From Rhodocollybia butyracea (lineage: Eukaryota > Basidiomycota > Agaricomycetes > Agaricales > Omphalotaceae), in the NCBI GenBank assembly GCA_015501585.1, contig JADNRY010000025.1, positions 310,001 to 374,000 on the forward strand: a stretch of DNA of 64,000 nt, read 5' to 3'. Position 1 is the stretch's first letter. Each line of letters begins with the position of its first letter. The position numbers and the translations under genes were made by a program. Shown here in pieces: positions 11,205 to 23,700 of this stretch. The notes under the pieces were generated by a model. That model had not been told where the DNA came from. It searched no databases and saw only the letters and a program-made list of their open reading frames with translations.

Positions 11205-11528
11205 CTAGTAATGGAATCGGGCGTACAATTGTTCCTCCTCACTACGTAGCAACAACATCAGCTCTAGCTACAACTGCTGAGTCAAAATAAAACGCACCTC
11301 GAGCCAGCATTTAAAGGAACAGCTTCTTTCACTTTTTCGAGTGCCGTCTTTGTGGGTACAGTCTCCTTGGCCTTGCTACCACCACGGGTTGCGAGGTAAG
11401 CTCCACCGAAAACCGAGCCCAAGATGGTGAGAACGAGATGTTCGTTTTTTATGGAACGTCCGAGAATTGTGCTGAAAGTAATTCACAGTTGCTATCAAGT
11501 AGATGAAGGAAAAAACGCACTAGGACAT
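11205..11528 (-). CDS. atp19: mitochondrial F1Fo-ATP synthase subunit k
   Basis: Three exons on the minus strand: 11528..11521 (8 nt, ATGTCCTA), 11471..11298, 11241..11205; 72 residues. The protein begins MSYTILGRSIKNEHLVLTIL, followed by a single membrane helix (GSVFGGAYLATRGGSK) and an acidic tail (GSSEEEQLYARFHY). The N-terminus with RxIKNEHL, the GGAYLATRGGSK end of the helix and the EEE tail fit the fungal Atp19/subunit k family, a small dimer-associated subunit of the inner-membrane ATP synthase. It is too short and too spliced to show as one ORF. It is intact although it sits inside the duplicated array. Low risk of misassignment, since all three junctions agree in phase. Confidence 0.75.
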
Positions 11529-11639
11529 CGTCGTTGAAGAGCAGAAGTTGTTGGCGTCAGGCGCCTAAATCGGAGGATTCCGGACATAAAGCGTAAAGCG
11601 CTTAAAACTAAAGAAACGAGCCAATTGTTCCATCTTCTT

Positions 11640-12111
11640 CCAATCCCTCATCGACATCATCCATTGAAGCATGTCGATAAGAAACGACTGACTCGAGTCT
11701 ACCTCGCTTCCGCTCTAAATACCATAACTACTGCCGAGGCTACTGAATCTCATGTTATGACAATCTTCAAGCGGCAAACGATCTCTCTTCGTTTGGGAAT
11801 GGAGCACCAGCCGAAAGTGGGCCCGCTCAGGGAAAAGAAAATAGGAAAGAAACCCACTGTCCGGATAAACATGATCTAGTACTTCGATCCTCGAGACGCT
11901 CATGTTCTTGATGAAGCCGCTGCCATCCCACTTCTGTTGTCCAAAGCTTTTGGGCAATAGCGTAGTGTTTCTGCCGGCGGATTAAGTGGTACAGGTGGCA
12001 AGTGCTGTGGATGGGTACGAAGGAATCAGGCTGAAACCAATTCAAGATCTGGCCCAGGGACAGTGGAAAGGGCAAGTCTTCAATTGATGGCGGAGGTCGA
12101 ACGTCGAACAC
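11640..12111 (-). CDS. hypothetical ORF, possible remnant
   Basis: Minus-strand ORF from an ATG at 12111 (MFDVRPPPSIEDLPFPLSLG, then QILNWFQPDSFVPIHSTCHL). Leu-rich and Trp-containing, vaguely like a degenerate F-box region. No confirmed splicing or homology; it could be a fragment. Confidence 0.25.
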
Positions 12112-12712
12112 TGAGCAAAGTCAAACTAACCATTCGATACTTATGCCCTTGGATATGAAATCGAGAAATTCCTTATATATCAACCTCCCATTTAACATAT
12201 TTTCGTAGCGCCTTCACCCTTTTTGACCCTGTCCCCTTCGGTACTTTATACATCGACCACGACACACTCTTCTCCTTCCATTCTGCCTCCGAAGGCTTCC
12301 TTTAATGGCTGTCACTTACTGAAAACAAAGACGGGACCGATATCCTTCCACGTAATCAGCCGCTGAATCTCTAGTTTCGAGAGTCTTCAAGCACCCAAAA
12401 AAACTGCTCATATCAAAGCGTCCGAAATAAGCACTCGACCCCTCCGATAACGAGGGAATCGACCTTTACATAAAACTTTTCAGAACGACTTTGAGGCGGT
12501 TAAAAGTTCTACCCTTGTCACATCATCCAGGCAAGGACTCGGATCGGTGGCGGTTGAAATCCTTTCAAAGCCAGCTGCTGCCCACTTGCGCTTCGCAAAT
12601 ATCAAGGTTGACTAGACAATATCGGATGTGAAAGTGTCAATGAAGATATACAAATCACTAAGTTGAAGGAGAAGACAGTGTACGGAAGAGGATAAGATGA
12701 AGGTGACAGGAG
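12112..12712. other. intergenic, no gene seen
   Basis: No convincing coding frame on either strand. Confidence 0.35.
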
Positions 12713-13434
12713 CTACTGCTCTTTAGTCGAATTAAAATTAAATTGGAGAACAGGCTCCGCGCTGTCACTAGGAAAGTTTGGTGTCCAAATATCGTTCCCG
12801 ACGTTCACGTCATCTCGATAGAAGGAGTTGAAACCAGAATGATAACTGAGAGGTTCGTTGCGAGTGACCGTAACTGACGGTGTGTCAGGAGGAAAGCTGA
12901 TGGGACGACCCTCTTTCTCCAGAGGTGGATACAGCTCGTAGCATTTTCTGGAATGAGCCACCTGAGCGCGCAAGGTGTAGCTTCCATTGGGCTCTGGAGC
13001 GACCCTAGTTGTGATACTGTCCACTCGTTAGAGTAATCGAGATCCTTGAAATACTTTGGAGGTATCTATAGAGGTGGGTGTGAGTTAATAGATACCTATA
13101 TCAAGATTGATACCTTGTGACATTTTAGGAGAAGGAAGAACTTTCGGAAGGAGATGTAATGGTGAGGAAGGAAGACCCGGTGGATCAATGGCCATCGTCT
13201 GGATAATTCGTTGAACCTTCGAATCGATTTCTCATATCTTATACATCAGATGTAGTAGAAGAGCAAAAATGAAGCCACTTACTCTCGGAAAGCAAGATCC
13301 AGCTCTTGGGTCGCAGGACTGTCTTTCCAGGGGGTGTGCCGAGCAATAGTGAGATGAGCAAATGCGCCTTCGATGACCCAGTCATGTCCGTGTAGTGTCG
13401 GATAGAATAGTTCGTCGTTGTGCGCTTGGTACAT
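12713..13434 (-). CDS. gene P copy 3, best preserved; unknown protein, possibly a pseudogene
   Basis: Minus strand. Exon 1 from the ATG at 13434: MYQAHNDELFYPTLHGHDW, then FAHLTIARHTPWKDSPATQE, ending before GTAAGT near 13279. A middle block (about 13210-13130) reads QRIIQTMAIDPPGLPSSP to PKMSQ. The 3' block (13024-12713) reads VDSITTRVAPEPNGSYTLRA, ISFPPDTPSVTVTR and NDIWTPNFPSD, ending NSTKEQ. A TAA separates the middle and 3' blocks in the same frame (near 13030), so either an unrecognised intron removes it or this copy is also dead. The family is unknown to me; three more decayed copies lie to the left. Confidence 0.4.
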
Positions 13435-15203
13435 GAATTGTAAGACAAAGGTCTCTGAGTTTAACGTTTAAGATTGAGCCCGCCAGCCGTCGGCAGTATA
13501 GCTCCATCACTTATCATTGCTATATCGAGCCGTCACGCGTCATCTTTCGCCTATACCTAGTCCTCGTTCACCTTCACTGTACCACTGCTAACACCCATTT
13601 CATTTATTCCTCCTGCTTCTCATCGTGGCTTTGGGTTTGAGAACCCTCAACCATTCTTCACCCGACCAATTTCCATCCTCAGTTGTCAATTCCCGCCGCT
13701 TCCGCCGCCGCCATTCCCAGGCACACGACTTCCTCCTCCGAGTTTGCTCCTCCCCGTCCCCCCTGGGCATACAGAAGTCATTTCTCTTACCGAGTAGAAT
13801 TTACTATTTACTATTAAACTTGAAGTGATACTGTACATGAGTTGGCTACTCAGACTTCTAACATTTCCCATTGAAGGCCAAATATGATGGGCACTAAAGT
13901 GAACCAGTTCTGACACAGCCATCCGCCACTGGCGTACTCATAAGCAACAATCAGTCTGATGGCAGGCAGCAACTCAGCCCAGACTGAGCCACAACAGCGG
14001 CGACGGTGTTCTAAGCTTCCGGAGCTTTCAAAAGTCTTTCCTACCTATCTGCTCTTTCACTTTTCATCATCAATTCTCGTGTATCAAACTTTGGCCATCG
14101 AAACACCGACTCAAAGCACCGACTTCCGATCAATGGACATGGCCTATCCTGGCCTTGATTAATGACTCTACAACACTCACGCGATTTCCGCAATTTGGAT
14201 ACACATTTTATTGATAAAAATCAGCCGCATGATTTATGGAAATTTACGTACCAACGAGCAAATTGCCATATTAGGCATGCGATGGCCAGCTTTGACATTG
14301 TGGCAAACATGATTGTGAAGATTGAAGCTTACTCCAGCTCAGTTGGGCATGATAGATGGATAAAATTGTACTTGGATCCACTGCAAGGCGGTGAGTCCCA
14401 AAGGAATGGTTGGCCTAGCAGGACCGCAGTACGGCGATCTCAACCCGTTAATGAGAAGGTTCTTCACTCAAATTGCACCGTACTGCGCAGAGGAAGTAAT
14501 AAAAAGTCTAAATTTGTTACACAGGCTCTTTGTCATTCTACTGCAGGGTATTACTCTCCGAGTCTGCACTTTGGTACTGACTCGATCTAATTATATCCGA
14601 CTGAAGATTATCAGATTCTCCTCTTCGATGAGGGTTTCTGTGATCTTATCCTATACAACTCGGAGTCACCCGAAAAAAAGTTCCCCCGCCGGCTGGACTA
14701 GCTGCCTCCGAGCCAGTCCATAGGGCAAGCACAAGAAATACCATGACGTAATAATTGTGGATACGTACTCCTCCTTTCTGCCACATAGAAGAATAAGAAT
14801 TGCGGCTGGAATGGACCAGATCATCAGGGGGAATTCTCCCTCAAGCTGCCTGTCGGGCCTTGAAAAAATCACAAGTTGGCTATCGGGGCTTTCCAGGAGT
14901 CTTACCGTCCATTCAAATTTAATTTCCAGCGAGTGATGGCAGCGGGAACCGAAAGTAATGCTAGGTAATGCCAGCATACATGTATCCAGAACTGGCCAGA
15001 ACTCTGGCTTGAAGCGATTTCTCTCTGACATCTTTACAGGAAACTTGACTGCTCTGCCCTCAAGGCAGGGTATGTCAGAAGCCTTTCTGCTCCTCCGAAT
15101 GACGCGTGCATACCAAGTTTCCAAGTAAGTCTGGTGGAGCGTTTCCGACACGGCAACACTTGGCCGATCTGATAGATATATGTGCCGGCCACCTCAACTG
15201 GAG
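13435..15203. other. intergenic, only weak ORFs
   Basis: ORFs at 14162-14590 (+), 14391-14723 (+) and 14666-15151 (-) overlap one another and show no known motif. They may be remnants. The right end is the promoter of the secreted-protein gene at 15283. Confidence 0.3.
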
Positions 15204-15209
15204 TATAAA
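15204..15209 (+). promoter_or_regulatory. TATA box of the small secreted protein gene
   Basis: TATAAA lies 74 nt upstream of the ATG at 15283, a normal position for a strongly expressed fungal gene, in the context GGAGTATAAAATGCC. Confidence 0.5.
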
Positions 15210-15282
15210 ATGCCTGGGAGGCAATACTTCTTGTAGCAAGACAAAGTCGCTTCTCTAACTATACCCCTCAACAACGACCATC

Positions 15283-15823
15283 ATGAAACTTTCTCTTCCG
15301 CTCTTCACCACCGTTCTCGCCCTCACCTCCGCCTCTGTGGCTCAAAACGTAGCCGTTGGATCACCAGCCGATGGAACCTCCGTTCCTGCTGGGTCTAACA
15401 TGACAGTCAGGATCGACAGACCCGTAAGCGGACTCCTCTTCGGTGACAATTGGCCATGCTCACATTTGATTCCACAGGACAGTCTCTCAGCCTCCGAAGA
15501 GGTAGCTGTCGTCATGGGTCTTTGGTCTTGTGGAGCTAACCCTTGCCCCGGCCCCGCAAATGTTATGGGTACCATACTTTATAATGGACCCTTTAACCCA
15601 CAGTTCTCTACTCCTCAGAATGCCCTCCCACCCCATCAGAACTTCACAGTAGCCATCCCGGCCTCTTTTCCTAAAGGGCCAGCGCAGCTTGGGGTTGCAC
15701 ATGTCGCACTCATTGGGGTAAGTCTGTAGTTCTTTTTATTGTGAGTTTACTGAATTCTATGCTTTCTAGGCTGGTCTGGCTCCGTTCATGCAAACTTTGA
15801 ATCAGACCATCGTTATCGCTTGA
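15283..15823 (+). CDS. small secreted protein (144 aa)
   Basis: Exons 15283..15423, 15478..15717, 15770..15823, in phase. Signal peptide MKLSLPLFTTVLALTSASVA, then a mature domain beginning QNVAVGSPADGTSVPAGSNM. It has the motifs SEEVAVVMGLWSCG, ANPCPGPANVMGTILYNGPF, HQNFTVAIPASFPKGPAQLG and a C-terminal PFMQTLNQTIVIA. This architecture (GSPADGTSV, TILYNGPF, FTVAIPASFPKGPAQLG) is that of a family of small secreted proteins common in wood- and litter-decay Agaricomycetes. The function is not established. Two cysteines (SCG, NPCPG) could form a disulfide. A TATA box precedes it, in keeping with inducible expression. Confidence 0.8.
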
Positions 15824-17291
15824 GATTCGAAGAATTGGGATAGCATCTTATGATTCGATCTGTTACGGACTGCCTCCTTTATGCTACCTTTATATAGTAT
15901 AAGTAATACGATTCTTTTCACTGGTCATTTTATACATGAACGAATGAGTAAGTAGTAGCCTGCCTATTCATTTTTTGCAGTGCAAAAGGTTTTTGTTTTC
16001 GGCTTTGATTAATCAATTGTCTGAGTGATAGATCTATACTTGCCTCTGCATAGGTTCCAATTTTGAAAAGCTTCTATGATCTCGAAGGTTGCTCGGAGAT
16101 GTGTGAGAAGGACTTAAAGGACTCGGATTTATAATCCAAACGCTCGTTTAAGTCCGCATCGAAGTCGTAGTGAGCGTAGGATTGGTGAGGACGTTTGAAC
16201 AAGCACAGTGCGTATTGTTTCTGGGAATTCTCCGAGGGATCCTTAAACATCGAAACTGCTTCGCGGCGTTCACTTATTGAAGTATTGTACTAAGTATGGC
16301 GCAGTGCGAGTCTTGCATTGCCACAATTGCCACAGTCCATGTATACTTCGATTCAACTTCGATATGTCCCTTAAATTCTAGAACCTAACGGTATAGCGAC
16401 CGTGTACTACCCTGTATCCTACCCATCTCCTGTCTTTTAGCTTCGAAAACTTTGACATATCATATCAGATAATTGCGACCTGCTGGATTTTCCATCGCGA
16501 ATTGGTCGCGAAGATTTTTGGTTGATTTGGCGATTTTAATTTTGGACATGAATCAATTCGAATTCGAATCAACACAGACTCCATGCTCATTGCTATGCAT
16601 CAAGGAGGTGTCCCAAAGGCTCCTTATGTATATTATATATATATTCACGAACGAGTTTCGTGGATTGCTCAGCGGACCGATGAACCCTCACGAAGCCGGG
16701 AGAAGAAACCCGCTTGTTCCATCTGAAGTTTCTCACCGTTTGAGCCTTTCCTTCTCTGACATTCAGTATACCGTCGTTGCAGCCTTCAGCCGTCGGTCCT
16801 CATTCATGCCTTGAATTCTCGCTTCCCACCCCCCCCCCCCCCCCCCCCCCTCACCTCTGCTATTCACAGCATTTGCATACATTGATCACTCAGCATTAGC
16901 ACATCGTCACAGCAAACGCACTTATATAGCTTATGCCCCCTTATCCTTATCATCATATTCTCCTAATATCGTAAATACCTGCGAATACACAATTCTCCGT
17001 CGAGTCATAAGTAGCGGGCAGGTAACCGCCGAAAGTACCCACCCACCCGCGGGTGGCCACTTTTTGCGTCCGAGCATGCTACGCATGCCCAGCCCAACCT
17101 TTCGCTCGCTCTGCTAACGACTTGCCGGGATGATCGATGCATATGAAAGGTACAAGCGGCCCGCCAGCTCCCGTGACGGTGTGAGTCTTGTGAAATTGAG
17201 ATTGCAACACGTCGGCTCAGTCGGCTACCGCCATGACCGGTTGAAATATATCATGATTTGAAGGTTTTGCTAGTTTCTCCTCCTCTTCACC
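15824..17291. other. intergenic, no gene seen apart from a poly-C tract
   Basis: AT-rich; ORF 16473-16814 has no coding character. A 22-base C tract lies at 16829-16850. The last 200 bp serve as promoter of the ligase gene at 17292. Confidence 0.4.
16829..16850 (+). repeat. poly-C tract (22 C)
   Basis: Uninterrupted run of 22 C on the plus strand, unusual in length for this AT-rich intergenic DNA. Confidence 0.9.
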
Positions 17292-19501
17292 ATGCATATC
17301 CAGTCCTTTTTTCGCGAACCCCCGCCCGCCCAGGACCTCAACGTTCACAACATCTTTTTTGGCCGTGCTGACCAGGCTCAATGGCCAGAGTATACTATCC
17401 ATATTGATCTAGAAACAGACAAGAAACGGTCATTCAAGGAACTCACGGAACGGATTAAGGACACTTTAGCAGCATTCCACTCGCCTCTCAAGAATGGCGG
17501 CATGGAATTCGGAACCGAGGGTTCCGAAGAAATGATAGGAATAATGAGCGAAAATTCATCGGTATACTCTTCCTTGATTGTTGCCCCTAATAACCTTAAC
17601 CTTCTTTGTCCAGGATTACATGGTTCTAGTTCACGCATTATTAGCAAATACTACCCCCTTTGCCCTCATTTCTTCCTATTCAACCCGTTTCGAGCTTTTA
17701 CATGCTTTCAGGTTATCGAAACTAACACGACTCTTCGTCCAGCCAAAGCATCTTCACCATGCACTGTCCGTCTCTAGAGAAATTGGACTGTCTCCCACAA
17801 ACATTTATATTATTGGTGGGCGTGTTAAAGGTCACCAAAGCCTGTCCGGCATGATTGAACGAGCACGAAGAGCAAATATTCCCCGGGTTCCTGCAAACCC
17901 TGCCAAACAGACCACTTTGGGATATTTAGTCTTTTCTAGTGGTACCAGTGGTCTACCAAAAGGTAAATTGAGCTGTTGATATCGCTGAGCACTGATCATA
18001 ATTTATGACACTCGTAGCGGTTATGATCACACATGGTAATATCTTGTATTCCATGTACCAGGGCATGGTCGTTGGTGAAGAAGCTGCGAAAGTTATATCG
18101 GTATGCTGTCCTATACCTGCTATTTTGATTGCATATTCCGAATTTTCTGTCTCTCAAGCGTCCAAACGATGTACCAGTCAGCCTTGCATTTCTACCAATG
18201 CACCATAGCTATGGCCTGCATGCCTACTGCTTCCGATCCCTCTTGGCTCCTGCAACCTTCGTTCTTATGGCAAAGTGGAATATTGACGCCGCACTGAAAG
18301 CTATTCCAAAGTAAGTCCTGTTTTTCAAAGGCTCTTGAGTTATCTCAATCCAATTCATTACCAGATATCGTATAACAAATATTTCTATGATTCCTTCCGT
18401 TGTTGTCCAACTCGTGAATCACCCGCGGATTTCGACTGTTGACCTGAGTTCATTGAGACAGGTTAATAGTGGCGCTGCGTATCTTCCACCACAGATTGCA
18501 GACAAGATGAAAGGTCTCGCTCCCAAGGATACGATTGTATCTGAAGGTATGTACAATTCTCCCCAGCGTTGCTGATTTTGACTGTCCGATTGTTCATGCG
18601 CAGGTTACGGAATGTCTGAATGCGTGAGGGATACTAACTGCTATGATTCTCATGTTGCTGATCGTTATTGCTTATAGACAATCGCAGCACTTACCCAAGT
18701 CCTCCCTGGAATGCTCGATGGACGAGGGAAGCTGGTCCCAGGAAGTACTGGTGTGCTTTTACCTGGGATGGAGGCTCGAATTGTGCTCGAAGATGGATCA
18801 GAAGCCCAGTATAACGAAGTCGGAGAGTTGTGGTTGAAGAGTGCGAATATATCGCCAGGTTATTGGAATAATGAAACTGCGAATAAAAGTACGTTTGTGG
18901 ATGGGTGGTTGAAGACAGGGGACAGATTTAGTATGAACGAGGAAGGATTCTTTTTGTATGTTGTTTTCTTCAATGTGGTTATGGTTCCTTGCCTTACGTC
19001 GGATTTTTCAACAGCTTTGCAGATAGAGCCAAGGTTTGGGTTTTTCAATATTAATCGCTGACTTGGTGATTCATTTTCATTCTAATCTAGGACACATTAA
19101 AAGTCTCCGGTGCTCAGGTCTCACCGGTAGAAATTGAAAACGTCCTACTCGCACACCCCGAGAAGCTCATCACTGATGTCACCGTCGCTGGCGTTTCTGG
19201 GGGGCGGACCTCTGACGAAAAGGTTCCTCGGGCGTGGATAATTCTGAGCGCCGCAGGGAAGAAGAAAGGCACTCCTGCTGTCGTGAAGGCGTTAGACGAG
19301 TGGCAGAAGGAGAATCTCAGCAAATATAAATGGACGAGAGGTGGGATTGAGGTGGTCAAAGAGGTGAGTAATCCGTGATTACCTTCAATGCCGAAATAGC
19401 CAACATCAAACTAGATACCTAAATCTCCTACTGGGAAAACCCTTCGCCGGGTATTAGTCGATAAATTTGAGCAGAAATTAAAGACCAAGAGCAAATTATA
19501 G
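17292..19501 (+). CDS. AMP-binding acyl-CoA ligase (4CL-like), peroxisomal
   Basis: Ten exons: 17292..17561, 17614..17962, 18018..18100, 18159..18310, 18365..18546, 18604..18623, 18678..18955, 19015..19033, 19091..19363, 19415..19501; all phases agree, 570 residues. Adenylate-forming superfamily motifs in order: YLVFSSGTSGLPK (P-loop-like core), YGMSEC, GELWLKS, GWLKTGD, FADRAKDTLKVSGAQVSP with VEIE, and PKSPTGKTLRR carrying the catalytic lysine. These enzymes activate a carboxylic acid with ATP and transfer it to CoA. The protein ends in SKL, the canonical peroxisomal targeting signal 1, so it probably acts in peroxisomes on a fatty or aromatic acid; the substrate cannot be read. Two exons are only 20 and 19 nt long. 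Confidence 0.9.
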
Positions 19502-20799
19502 TTGGTTTATCGGGCGCCCCAATATTTGTGTCTCCTACCCCTGTATATTCTTGCCTACGGCTTTTCATATTAGATCTGTTCTCTATTTCGTGTCAGACTA
19601 AGGCATGCTATGCCCTGAACACTAACGCCCTTGAAACCAACAATTATTATGTGGCTACTGGGTATATGCGCTGAGTTTAAATATGTCATCGAGTAGAATG
19701 GTTCTCTATATGCAGATTATGCGCCCCCGACCCCCGAGATCTTTCCAGGGAGGCGATAACAGTAATTTTTCGGCATTTCGAACTCTGCACCCGATCTGCT
19801 ATTACTCCAAGTAGATATGTGTTTCGTTTCATTCGAGTACTCAGCCGTCCAGCGCTGAACTCAATAGACAATGGTTACATGTGCAAAGTGCACGTCAGCC
19901 ATTTCGTACCGTTCGGATAGAGTTGATATGAAGCGGTTTCTGGGGGCTCCAGTGAGCACCTGTGAATATCCTTCCCTTTGCGTTACTAACATCTCCGAAG
20001 AATCGAGATGGCCATTGTAAAACTCTCTGCGATAAGACGAAGATCCGACGAGGAACTTCCAAGTCATAGATACATTGAAAGAATACGAAGTATCCTCAAT
20101 GACCATGGAGCCCATTATTCCATCTAAGAATGGGTGCACCCCACGGCCGGTTGAGTGCTGAGGTTGATATCCGCATTACCGAGAATCCATCACCTCGAGA
20201 TGTCCCCAGATAAATCACACTCGATAATGTTTTATGTCTGTTTCGTCTCGAACAACTACTCGGCCTGGAACCAAGGCAACAGGCCAGTAGATACATATAT
20301 CGTACAGGGGGGCTGGAATCAACAGCGATGAAAACAAAACGAGGGTGTCGCGGGCGACATCCAACTTCGTGATTCACAACGTGTAAGCAATGTGATAATC
20401 TCATACGTAGCTCCTAAATGGCGATAAACAGCAGAGTTTTGAGTTTGAATAGACACAGGGATTATGTATGTTTCAATTCCAGGTCAAAGCAGCTCTTATT
20501 ATGCCTTTTTTGAACAACGATTCATAAGACGTTATTCAAGCTACTAGACAGCTACGTACTAAACTACAAAATCAATGAGCGGAAAGGTGTGTCTGGTAAA
20601 GATTCTGAAAAGAAAGTAGATAATTTAGTTCAATAGTGAAAACAACGCCAGCGTAGAAACACAAAAACAACAATAAAAATACGCTAGGATAAATAGAAAT
20701 ACAGCTTTTTAAAGGTACAACCCCAGCTCAGAACATAAGTCTTTGGTTTGATAAGTATCGAGACCAAAAGATATAATGAAAGACTTGCCAAGGTAGGTT
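19502..20799. other. intergenic with weak minus-strand ORFs
   Basis: ORFs at 20404-20096 and 20139-19861 on the minus strand could be two pieces of one hypothetical gene (HPFLDGIMGSMVIEDTSYSF, then DVHFAHVTIVY), but no domain or clear splice pair supports it. The right end is the 3' region of opi1. Confidence 0.3.
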
Positions 20800-23700
20800 T
20801 TAAGCGTCCACTTCCATCTTGACCATTTCCTGATCCTCGTTCTTGACTAGCGTCTCTCCTTCATCACACTGAATATTCATGCTGCGCAGGCCCTGTCCAA
20901 CTTCGGGAGCATCTCTTGAAGCAGGATTCCCGTCATAGCCATATGAGTAACTGCTGAGGCCAGGCGTGGAAGGCATGCTACCGCCAGCGTAACTATACCC
21001 AGCACTACTTCCGACGCTACCTCTCCTACTACTGCCGAGATTGAGGGTAGTGCTCAGCGGGGAAGGGAGTGCAGAATCGGACTCGTGATCGCGGTACTGC
21101 ATGCTTGACAGATTGAAGTTCATCCGGCCACGATCCATGTTCGGAGATGTTCGACCAGCTGGAGCATCAGATGACTCATTTCCACGTTGAACACTAACCA
21201 TCCTGAACTTTTCAATCCAAGCATCGGCCCTATCCAAACTTTCCCTGACTACTTCCGTAACACCATGCATCATGTTCAAACTTTCCGTCGCGAGTGTGAG
21301 AATCCTCTGTGCGGCGACGACAGCAGTATCTGCGCTCATCGTATTTGGCGGAGATTGTCCCCGACCAGATGCTGTCTGATCCTCTGAGGTCGATGTTGTG
21401 CCAGAGTGCGAACCTCGCGACTGGTAGATTCTGGGAGAAGCAGATGGGGAAGCAGTTCGAGAGGGGACCGGTGACGCCGTCGTAGAATGAGAGCCACCCA
21501 CGCCACGGTCGCCCCTCCTACGGACAGTTGTTCTTCTGCCACTTCCAGGCCGCCCAGAGGCGGCAGCAGCAACGCTATCCCATTCTGCCCCACTCACGCT
21601 ACTGCTAGCAGACCCTGGTCCAGTAGGAGGACCCGTGCCAACTGGAACATCACCCATTCGCATAGCTTCTCCAACCTTCTTCGGTAGCATCAGTATGAAA
21701 CCTTTCATGGCGTTTCGAGCGGGTTCAGGTAAAGCGGCACTACCGCCGTACTTGTCCACCACACCGACGACCTGCCGTACGGTGCGCACTACATCACGTC
21801 GGAGGGAGGTCAACTTGTGCATATGAGCTTCTGATATGCCCTGCAGTTGGGTTTCGGAGGAAGAACGTGAATGAGTGGAGGCGGAAGGGGATCGAGAATG
21901 CCCAGATGTTCTTCCAGAAGGGTTATTACGGGTGGGTGTTGTAGGGCTTCCTTCTACGGTAGAAGGGTCAGAGTATTGTTGCTGTAGCGATTCTGCAAAG
22001 TTTCGAATCGTTAAAATTTGATGATCAATATGGTCCGTAGCATACTGCAACGATTAATGTCCTTGAAGAAAAGAGGGAGATAGAAAGGATCATTACCTGT
22101 AACCATTGCAGAACATATCTCAGTTTGCGCATGCTCTCTTCACTCCAAGCTCCGGGTTCAAAAAAACATGTTCAAAGGCCATCGACTACGTGGTACTAGT
22201 CGATGATCCTCCATCTGTTGCGGATCATTCTGATATACTGAATGAGGGGGTGTAGGCGAGCGGGAGGTCCCCAAGGAATTTTGCATATTTACTATGAAAG
22301 CAGAATTAGAAAAGTGCAATGGGAGGTAGTGAACAAGTACTTTTAATCCATCTTTCTACGTCGTCTCTAGGTTCTGGTCTCCCATGATACTCTCTTTCAT
22401 TGGGTGTTGTTCGTATTGCTTCTTCCCGTTCGTCCGAAGCACCATGACGATACCTGTCCAGCTTCAGATCAGATAGTCGAGGCAGGTTATGGGGCCGGTC
22501 AGGACCAACAATACGCGGGAGGGCCGGGGATGCATATTGATCAGGCAAATTGGGCATTGGGTGTTCGTGAGGGTGACAACGTCGATGGAATAGGTGATCG
22601 GGGGGATCCATAGTACGTCGAAAGTCGTCCGGACCAAAGTCAAGCAAAATAGACCGAAATGGCGGAAGCGTGACCATACGGGAGAGGAAGAAGGAAGAGT
22701 GGTTCGTCAGTAGCAGCACTATGTAGTAAAAAAGAAGAACAAGAAAATATGAACAACGAAAAAAAAATAAGATAAATAGATTAATAGTGAAAATGGAGGA
22801 ACGAAAGAAAGCAAATCGCAATCTTCGATTAAGTAGTCCAGGTGAACCAATTGCTGAACTTCTAGATGCTATAGCCTAGTGATCTTGTATGTGATGAGGA
22901 AACTGATCCCAACCCGCCCCGGCAGACACTGCAGAAGAGTCCGAAACATCCCAAGGAGAATGGACAGCCAGCCCAGGATTAATAATTGAATTCAATGAAA
23001 AGAATAACGCGGGAATAGAAAACGGAGATGGGACGGATGATCATCGCGAAAGTATCACGGAGTTCAAAGACAAATCAAAAAGAGCATAGCCTTCTTGACA
23101 TTTTTAAGTGACTTGCTAGAGCCTCCTTCTAATACGAAGGGAAGAATTGTAAGAAGGAAGATAAGAGGCAGAGTCTGTCTGCGGGAATGAGGCAGTGGCA
23201 GTACATAGGATGATGATATCTACTCCCGTTCGTTTAGAAAACAGACAGGATGAGATTGCTTGATGACGAACGGGGATAAGTTACCGAAAGCCTCAGAGCA
23301 GATCCAAGCAATGCTTGTATATGCTAATTGCCCGAGTGATAGTACGCCGGCTGCAAGTAGCACTCCCCGTTTATCCAGCAAAGCCAAGTGTTATGCGTGA
23401 GAACTCGTAAAACAAACAAGTACAGCGGCTGCTCCCGCGTTTCTGGGGACCAGCTGCTCCAACATCGTATGAGACCAGGAAACGAAAAACCCAGCTGTCC
23501 AGCAGGCGATGAAGAAAAGACACAAGTCAAAACGAAGCGGATGTACCACATGGAACACTACGATCATAGCTGTGCTTAAACCACCCAAGCAGCTTCTGGC
23601 CCTATGAGAATATCACAAAAGCCCACAAAGCAGTGCGAACAGAAGCTTTAATGAAATGCAATGCAAAACGGACAAAGAAGTTGATCCGTTAGATACTGAA

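Noticed and set aside
22306..22821. Minus-strand ORF starting MRFAFFRSS as a separate gene or first exon of opi1
   Set aside because: The N-terminal Opi1 exons lie further upstream (24420-23786), and the QLDR end of exon 3 joins in phase to the LDRYRH acceptor at 22461; the upstream part is best explained as intron.
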